This document shows, piece by piece, positions 1 to 4,752 of a DNA stretch of 7,217 bases (positions within the stretch are counted from its first letter, which is position 1; each line of letters starts with the position of its first letter). Below the pieces are notes generated by a model. That model worked only from the letters and a program-made list of their open reading frames with translations. It had not been told where the DNA came from and searched no databases. The position numbers were made by a program, and so were the translations under genes. The DNA is from Candidatus Kapaibacterium sp. (GTDB lineage: Bacteria > Bacteroidota > Ignavibacteria > Kapaibacteriales > UBA961): positions 1 to 7,217 of the forward strand of contig JALRHN010000105.1 of the NCBI GenBank assembly GCA_023259575.1, given 5' to 3'.

Positions 1-1078
1 AACTTGGATTAGCTATAGGATTTGCAATTGTTGGATCACTTAAACCTGTAGTAGGGAACCAGGAATATGTTGAACCACCTTTTGCAAAAAGTTGTACAGA
101 GGAACCAGCACAAACTTGAGTATCTGGAGTATGCTGCACAGTTAATTTCGATGCTAATGTTACTTCTACTGTATCATAAGAAACACACTTTGTAGGATTA
201 GTAACCGTTAAATAATATGTAATTGAATTAGCTGGACTACAGATTGGCATTGCTGAATTTGGATCATCCAAAAATGTAGTAGGCTTCCAACTATATGTTG
301 CTCCATTTATTGCTTTTGTTCCAAGCGTTAAAGGTTCTCCAGGACATGTAGCCTTATCTGCACCCGCATCTGCAACTGCAGCTTGAATAATATTTACTCT
401 TACATTAGATGAATCAATACATAATCCATTTTTAACTACAACTTTATATGTTGTTGATATTATTGGACTTGCTAAAGGAGTAGGTGAGGTAGAATCACTT
501 AATCCAGTGGAAGGATACCATCTATACGTACTTCCACCAGATGCAGACAATTTGGCCACTGAACCCAAACAAATCGAAGTATCTTTGGACACTACCGCCT
601 TGATATCATTCACAGTAGTAACAAATACAGTATCATAAGAAATACAGCCAGATTCATTTTCACCCGAAAGAATATATCTAGTACTAGGGTCAGTAGCTGT
701 AATATTAGTTTTAGATGAAAATGGGGAAGATACTCCAGTTATTGGAGACCATGCATATTTAATTCCCGCTTGGGAATTGCTTCCTATTTCAACAGTACCT
801 CCAGGACATGTAGTTTTATCTGGTCCTGCAGATACAATAGGGAAAGGAACTACTTTGACGAGTACTTTACTAGAATCTGTGCATTGTCCATTTGAAGCAA
901 TAACAGTATACTGAATAGAAGAATCTGGATTTGCTATTGGATTTGGAATATCGGTTCTTGATAAGCCATAAGATGGTGTCCATTTATATGTAGTTGCACC
1001 ACGAGCATTTAACTGAGTTTTTCCACCTTTACACATAGGTAAGGGTTCATCTGCTGAAAAATAAAATGATGGATATAA
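1..1078 (-). pseudogene. In-frame continuation, past a TGA, of the exported Ig/PKD-like repeat protein (3' end off window)
   Basis: Directly after the TGA at 1081-1079, the same frame stays open for 359 codons to the window edge. It encodes modules of the kind seen before the stop, with phrases such as YKWTPSYGLS, YAWSPITGVS, YRWYPSTGLSD, YSWKPTTFLDD and YSWFPTTGLSD, each flanked by a Cys near the module's start and end. Linkers between modules keep a fixed length (see the repeat entry), so no indel has occurred and this is one gene with the upstream part. No natural start is visible: the first ATG (1036-1034) lies inside a linker and would give a product without a signal peptide. In this family the modules are extracellular stalk or adhesion domains, and the C-terminal sorting domain, if present, lies beyond base 1. 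Whether the segment is translated depends on what the TGA really is. Confidence is high that it is coding-derived and low on whether it is functional. Confidence 0.85.
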
Positions 1079-1081
1079 TCA
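1079..1081 (-). other. In-frame TGA inside a module linker
   Basis: The codon falls nine residues after Cys437 and sixteen before Cys462, at the place where the other A-to-B linkers carry Thr (SYDTVFV-T and SYDTVEV-T) and the B-to-A linkers carry Lys or Asn. The sequence context is ATT TGA TTA. Trp in the flanking modules is always TGG, so reassignment of UGA is unlikely. A single substitution from AGA, CGA, GGA, TCA, TTA or TGG would produce it. Confidence 0.9.
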
Positions 1082-2416
1082 AATATATATGGATTGTGTA
1101 CTAACACAACCTTGAGCATTAAATACTTGTAAAGTATATAATGTAGGAGTTGTTGGTGTGGCAATTGGATTTGCTATTGTTGGATTACTTAAACCTGTAC
1201 TAGGAGACCACAGATAAGTAAAACCAGCCTGAGGAACTGTTCCAATTTTCACAGAGGAATTTAAACACACATATGCTGTATCTGTATTCTTAACTGTTTG
1301 ATATTCTATAACATTAGGTAAACCTAATACACATTTAAATGACTGATTTAATACATTACGCTTATATGAGATAGAATCTCCCTTAGCATTAGGCTTTTCT
1401 ATGACATCTAATTGTGTTGGCTTATCGGCAGATACATAAATTTTACCATCAGGACCTAATTGCATACCAAAGATTCTACTGGAACCAAATTTTTTAATAA
1501 AAACAGAATTGGCAATTGCAGTTTCATTACCAGCATCTAAATCAAATTGAAATAGTGCTCCTTCACTTGTCGGAAATCGATCAATTGCCCCACTTGTATA
1601 TAATTTTTTACTATCAGGAGAAAAAGAAACACCATAATTTCCATAAGAACTAGTTCCTGCAATATTCCGTGCATTTGAAACAGCTCCTGTATTAGAATTA
1701 AAATCAAATACAGTTATAGATGCTATGTAATTTGAAGCATTAGATTCTGTAACTACTGCAAGTTTAGATCTATCTGGAGATATCTTCATACCACCAACAG
1801 TAAAGGCAGCATATACAGAAGAATATGTAGATATCACAGGGGTTGTTGTAACTCCTGTAGACGTAACTTTATATGCATATATCTTTGGCAAATATCGATG
1901 ATGATAGAGCACCCAATAGGCAGAACCTGAACAATCTTTAACGGCAGTAATTTTTTCTGAAAAATCTGCTCCTAACATTGTATTAGCAGATAACATAGAA
2001 GGTGATGGCGTTTCTAAACTTATATATGAATAGAAACCTCGTGGATCTGATGGTGGAATAAATGTTAGATCTGGAGTAGTAAATAAATATACTCTTTTGG
2101 GATTTCCAGGGTCTGGAACAAATATTGAACATTGAGTTGATGAAATGCCACTTTTTAATGTATCACCACCGGGAACAACAGTATTATTGCTATTCCAAAG
2201 TTTTTTTCCATCAGTATATAAAAGGGGATCACCTGTTATTGGGTCACTATAGACAGCACATCCTTCCCATGTATCTATCTTACCAGTAATTGGGAAAGGA
2301 TTTCCTGCAGTAAATTTTAAGCCACCATACTTTCCAAAATACCATGTAGCATTTTCAATCTGAGCATGTAATGTGGAAGCAGTTATGATGCAAAAAAGGA
2401 GTAAAAGTTTATACAT
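1079..2416 (-). CDS. Exported propeller-like plus Ig/PKD-like protein, probable type IX secretion cargo, ended by a premature TGA
   Basis: Numbered from the ATG at 2416, residues 1-18 form a lipid-like signal peptide core (MYKLLLLFCIITASTLHA) with likely cleavage before QIENATWYFG. Residues about 19-371 resemble the propeller-like domain common in large Bacteroidota surface proteins. It opens with WYFGKYGGLKF, followed by YTDGKKLWN, has blade motifs GMKISPDRSKLAVV (209-222), GVSFSPDSKKLYTS (262-275) and GMQLGPDGKIYVS (317-329), and closes with GLPNVIEY. A first Ig/PKD-like module follows (Cys384 to Cys437). The frame then meets TGA at codon 446. A longer reading begins at TTG (2428), but ATG 2416 gives a cleaner signal peptide and leaves a leader after the candidate promoter. 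Homologues usually end in a type IX sorting domain, absent here because of the stop and the window edge. Role inferred: cell-surface or secreted adhesin-like protein with no visible catalytic motif. The stop is probably not the natural terminus. Confidence 0.8.
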   Translation of the reverse strand: MYKLLLLFCIITASTLHAQIENATWYFGKYGGLKFTAGNPFPITGKIDTWEGCAVYSDPITGDPLLYTDGKKLWNSNNTVVPGGDTLKSGISSTQCSIFVPDPGNPKRVYLFTTPDLTFIPPSDPRGFYSYISLETPSPSMLSANTMLGADFSEKITAVKDCSGSAYWVLYHHRYLPKIYAYKVTSTGVTTTPVISTYSSVYAAFTVGGMKISPDRSKLAVVTESNASNYIASITVFDFNSNTGAVSNARNIAGTSSYGNYGVSFSPDSKKLYTSGAIDRFPTSEGALFQFDLDAGNETAIANSVFIKKFGSSRIFGMQLGPDGKIYVSADKPTQLDVIEKPNAKGDSISYKRNVLNQSFKCVLGLPNVIEYQTVKNTDTAYVCLNSSVKIGTVPQAGFTYLWSPSTGLSNPTIANPIATPTTPTLYTLQVFNAQGCVSTQSIYI

Positions 2417-2436
2417 ACATGTATTCAATGTTAAAT

Positions 2437-2444
2437 CAAAAGTA
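2437..2444 (-). promoter_or_regulatory. Candidate Bacteroidota -7 promoter box (TACTTTTG)
   Basis: On the minus strand, TACTTTTG matches the Bacteroidota -7 consensus TAnnTTTG exactly. It lies 20 bases before the ATG at 2416, which would leave a short leader, and just after the terminator of the upstream operon. The -33 TTTG element is not well placed: the nearest TTTG, at the end of the T-tract, is 14 bases away rather than about 19. The site overlaps the only short intergenic gap in front of this gene, which supports it. Tentative. Confidence 0.4.
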
Positions 2445-2459
2445 CCTTCATCAAATTAC

Positions 2460-2485
2460 AAAAAAACATAGTTCTAAACTATGTT
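2460..2485 (-). terminator. Intrinsic terminator after the rluD-like gene
   Basis: On the minus strand a perfect 9-bp inverted repeat, AACATAGTT and AACTATGTT with a TAG loop, runs directly into a tract of seven T (2466-2460). It begins 22 bases after the TAA of the rluD-like gene. The stem is AT-rich with only two G-C pairs, so it may be weak. Its position between a finished operon and a new promoter candidate fits termination of the ileS-to-rluD transcript. Confidence 0.7.
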
Positions 2486-2507
2486 GAATATAATCTAAGA
2501 GAAATAT

Positions 2508-3593
2508 TTATAAGAATGATTCTGGAAATTCTAAGCCTGCTATTTCCATAGATTGTAAGAACTTCTGATCAGGTAATGATGTAAAGTAGAGACTTTCACC
2601 GGTTCTTGGATGAGTAAATCCTAAAACCCTGGCATGTAATGCTTGATGAGGCATTAATTGTAAAATGTGATGAGCTTTCGATTTATTTGTAGAATTCATT
2701 AGTCCATTATATGCTATTGTATCTCCACCATAAGAAATATCTCCAATTAATGGATGATGCATATATGCACAATGAACTCTAATCTGATGAGTTCTTCCTG
2801 TGTGCAATTTAATACGTAATAAACTAGCAAAATCACCGCGGGCAATCGTCCAATATTCTGTCTTAGCTAATTTTCCATCTCTTTTAGAGACTGCAAATAT
2901 TTTTCTATTTCTTGGTGAAGGTGCAATGAATGTTTCTATAATATCATGATCAGCTTTTACATTTCCCCAGGCTATTGCGATATATTCTCTTTGAACTGTT
3001 CTATCTGCAAATTGTTTAGATAATATATGTGTCCATTCTGGCTTTTTAGATATAACCATTAAACCTGAAGTATCTTTGTCTAATCTATGCACAATTCCTG
3101 GCCGAATAACAGAACTTTTGGTTAATATTTCTTCTATATGTATCTCTTGTTCAAATGGGTCTGCATCGTCTTGAACGTCTGCTAATAAAGGAATTGGTTC
3201 TCTTATGCCTGTATGCCACAAAACAGCATTTACTAAAGTTCCATAGCGATTACCAAAACCTGGATGAACAACTAATCCAGTAGGTTTTATTATCACTAAA
3301 ATATCATCATCTTCATAGACTACATCTAAAGGAATATCTTCTGGAACTAATTCTAATTGTGGCGGCCTAAGAAACCGGCAAACGATAAAGTCACCGGGTT
3401 TTATTTTATAGGATGTTTTTTTTATGTCCCCATTTACTGTCACAGATCCATTGTCTATAGCAATTTGTACTTTATTTCTTGTAGCATGTGCTATTGCATT
3501 TGTGATATAGATATCTAATCGTTCTGAACTTTGCCCTATTGCTACAGGTAATTCAACTATCTTTTCGATATATTCTGGATACTGTTCATTCAT
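2508..3593 (-). CDS. rluD: RluA-family 23S rRNA pseudouridine synthase (RluD-like)
   Basis: It isomerises uridines to pseudouridine in 23S rRNA; RluD itself acts on helix 69 during large-subunit assembly. Numbered from the ATG at 3593 (361 residues), an S4 RNA-binding domain covers about 20-75 (SSERLDIYITNAIAHATRNK to YKIKPGDF). The catalytic domain follows, with DDDILVIIKPTGLVVHPG, the active-site motif HRLDKDTSGLMVISK (catalytic Asp172) and LHTGRTHQIRVH. The ending HPRTGESLYFTSLP is also family-typical. A longer frame opens at TTG 3614, but the ATG at 3593 fits the S4 start better. That ATG overlaps the lspA stop by 8 bases, which implies translational coupling. Unusual: about 28 additional, mostly acidic residues lie between the LVNAVLWH segment and RPGIVHRLD (about 133-163), where E. 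coli RluD has a short link. RluC is an alternative, as it shares the S4 plus catalytic layout, so exact target sites are inferred. Confidence 0.9.
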   Translation of the reverse strand: MNEQYPEYIEKIVELPVAIGQSSERLDIYITNAIAHATRNKVQIAIDNGSVTVNGDIKKTSYKIKPGDFIVCRFLRPPQLELVPEDIPLDVVYEDDDILVIIKPTGLVVHPGFGNRYGTLVNAVLWHTGIREPIPLLADVQDDADPFEQEIHIEEILTKSSVIRPGIVHRLDKDTSGLMVISKKPEWTHILSKQFADRTVQREYIAIAWGNVKADHDIIETFIAPSPRNRKIFAVSKRDGKLAKTEYWTIARGDFASLLRIKLHTGRTHQIRVHCAYMHHPLIGDISYGGDTIAYNGLMNSTNKSKAHHILQLMPHQALHARVLGFTHPRTGESLYFTSLPDQKFLQSMEIAGLEFPESFL

Positions 3594-4203
3594 TAGAAAT
3601 AGTGGTTTTATCAAGTTCAGATGTAGGATTAGCTATTGAATCTTGATAAGGCATAGGAATATATTTATTAAAAAATAACAGTAATACCATTCCAATAGAA
3701 ACACAGGAATCAGCAATATTAAAAACTGGCCAATAGGTATACGTAATAGAATTGAATGTAATATCTGGAATATCTACTTGAATAAAATCGACAACTAAAC
3801 CATAGAACAGGGGACTATTTCCATAAATCACACCATAAAACATGCGATCAATAAAATTGCCAAAAGCACCTGCTAATATCAACATGATTCCAATTCTCAC
3901 AAATCTATGTGCTTGTTTGATACTATGTAAATAATATACTAATCCACAAGAGGCAACTAATGAAAATAAAGTTAGAAATATTTTTCCTGCACCAAATTCA
4001 ACACCAAAAGCCATTCCTGGGTTTTCTACAAAAGTAATTCGTAAAAAATCACCTAAGACATTATAACTTTCGCCTAAGTACATTCCTTGATGATTAAAAC
4101 CAAATAAAGAAAATCCCTTAACCATAATCTTTGTTATTTGATCAAGCACTACCAATAAAAATGCAGTTACATATAAAGTTGTATTTTTCAAAGTAATAAT
4201 CAA
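3586..4203 (-). CDS. lspA: Lipoprotein signal peptidase (signal peptidase II)
   Basis: This inner-membrane aspartyl protease removes signal peptides from diacylglyceryl-modified prolipoproteins. Numbered from 4203, the catalytic aspartates are Asp119 in GNFIDR and Asp165 in FNIADS, and the conserved VENPGMAFG motif is at 59-67. Four hydrophobic segments lie near 8-22, 75-93, 102-119 and 159-178. The loop between the two catalytic motifs (121-158) is long, as in other Bacteroidota LspA proteins, and the whole is about 40 residues longer than the E. coli enzyme. No ATG occurs before the first membrane segment: the frame is closed by TAA at 4209-4207, then TTG at 4203 and TTG at 4191 (giving MKNTTLYV) are the candidate starts. 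I report the outer one; 4191 matches the usual MKK-like opening well. The gene follows the dksA-like gene by 11 bases and ends in TGA within the next gene's start. A globomycin-type target by family. Confidence 0.93.
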   Translation of the reverse strand: MIITLKNTTLYVTAFLLVVLDQITKIMVKGFSLFGFNHQGMYLGESYNVLGDFLRITFVENPGMAFGVEFGAGKIFLTLFSLVASCGLVYYLHSIKQAHRFVRIGIMLILAGAFGNFIDRMFYGVIYGNSPLFYGLVVDFIQVDIPDITFNSITYTYWPVFNIADSCVSIGMVLLLFFNKYIPMPYQDSIANPTSELDKTTISNE

Positions 4204-4214
4204 TTCTTAATATA

Positions 4215-4715
4215 TTATGAACGAACGGAAATTCTATCTATACCATCTTCTGGACATCTATTATGAATTTTAAAAGATGCAGATTGTGTTGTGATGGGGA
4301 CAGCTAATAATCGTTCTTTAGCTATAAGTATATTGCATTCTCTACATATACCATATGTTTTTTCTTCGATTCGCTTTAAAGCATCATCCAATTTTTTAAT
4401 ATAATCGCTGATTCTATTGATATGTGCATATGTTTTTTCTTTTTCCATAGCTTCAGAACCTTGTTCTGCCATGTGCATAGAATAAATCATACTTTCTGCA
4501 GCCATTTCAGAATTAGTTAAATCATCCAATCTATCTTTAAGCATTCTTAATTCATCAACAGCATCATCTTTAATACTCATAATGTGTTTTTTGAAATATT
4601 CTAAGTCATTATCAGAATATCGGATTTCCTTCGTTTTAGCGTTGGACTTTGTAATATCTGGCTGTAATGCATCAGATGTATCTTTCAATAATTCTGTTTT
4701 TTTAGTTGCTGCCAT
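4215..4715 (-). CDS. DksA/TraR-family transcription regulator with degenerate zinc finger
   Basis: DksA-type proteins bind in the RNA polymerase secondary channel and, with ppGpp, tune rRNA and amino-acid promoters. In this 166-residue protein, residues 1-30 are a polar lysine-rich tail. Residues 31-120 form the helical coiled-coil region (RYSDNDLEYFKKHI, then YSMHMAEQGSEAMEKEK and LDDALKRIEEKTYGIC). The C-terminal finger starts with CREC (Cys124, Cys127) and has the conserved IAKERLLAVP. The second cysteine pair of the C4 finger is missing: the equivalent positions are Ser145 and Phe148. His151 and Cys154 follow slightly later and might substitute. Many Bacteroidota paralogues have lost finger cysteines, so structure without zinc is plausible. 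It sits between ileS (37-base gap) and lspA (11-base gap), a position typical of the phylum. An AAAGG at 4729-4725 lies nine bases before the ATG. I give no gene symbol because true DksA function is not proven. Confidence 0.88.
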   Translation of the reverse strand: MAATKKTELLKDTSDALQPDITKSNAKTKEIRYSDNDLEYFKKHIMSIKDDAVDELRMLKDRLDDLTNSEMAAESMIYSMHMAEQGSEAMEKEKTYAHINRISDYIKKLDDALKRIEEKTYGICRECNILIAKERLLAVPITTQSASFKIHNRCPEDGIDRISVRS

Positions 4716-4752
4716 ATGGCTTAACCTTTAATAAGACATGAAAACAATTGTA

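Larger units (their letters stand above)
1..1290 (-). repeat. Alternating A/B Ig/PKD-like protein modules with a fixed Cys-25-Cys linker
   Basis: Six modules are visible, the last cut by the window edge. Their conserved Cys codons begin at 1267/1108 (A), 1033/883 (B), 808/646 (A), 571/421 (B), 346/187 (A) and 112/off-window (B). Within-module Cys spacing is 53, 54 and 53 residues for A and 50 and 50 for B. The distance from the last Cys of one module to the first of the next is 25 residues at all five junctions. A modules end like CISYDTVFV or CVSYDTVEV; B modules have GGSTY or GATTY before the Trp and end like CIDSSNVRV or CTDSSKVLV. The super-repeat is 153-154 residues (about 460 bases). 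The paired Cys probably form one disulfide per module (inference). A module at 346-187 has an additional Cys at 241-239. Confidence 0.85.

Noticed and set aside
1079..1081. TGA recoded as Trp or another amino acid in a variant genetic code
   Set aside because: Trp codons in the flanking modules are TGG, the 818-codon ileS stretch has no internal TGA, and lspA ends naturally at a TGA placed in the next gene's start.
1060..1110. A frameshift separating two repeat-protein open frames
   Set aside because: The downstream modules continue in exactly the same frame as the upstream part; only one stop codon separates them and the linker length is unchanged.
1..1290. Repeats as a CRISPR array or mobile-element repeats
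   Set aside because: The repetition is at the protein level, with coding periodicity and diverged DNA; there are no identical direct repeats with spacers, no terminal inverted repeats and no transposase.
2417..2428. Upstream TTG start for the surface protein
   Set aside because: It would add four residues before the ATG and nearly abut the promoter candidate; the ATG at 2416 gives a standard signal peptide.
3594..3614. Upstream TTG start for the rluD-like gene
   Set aside because: The ATG at 3593 has the usual stop-start overlap with lspA, and the additional seven residues do not resemble the family's N-terminus.
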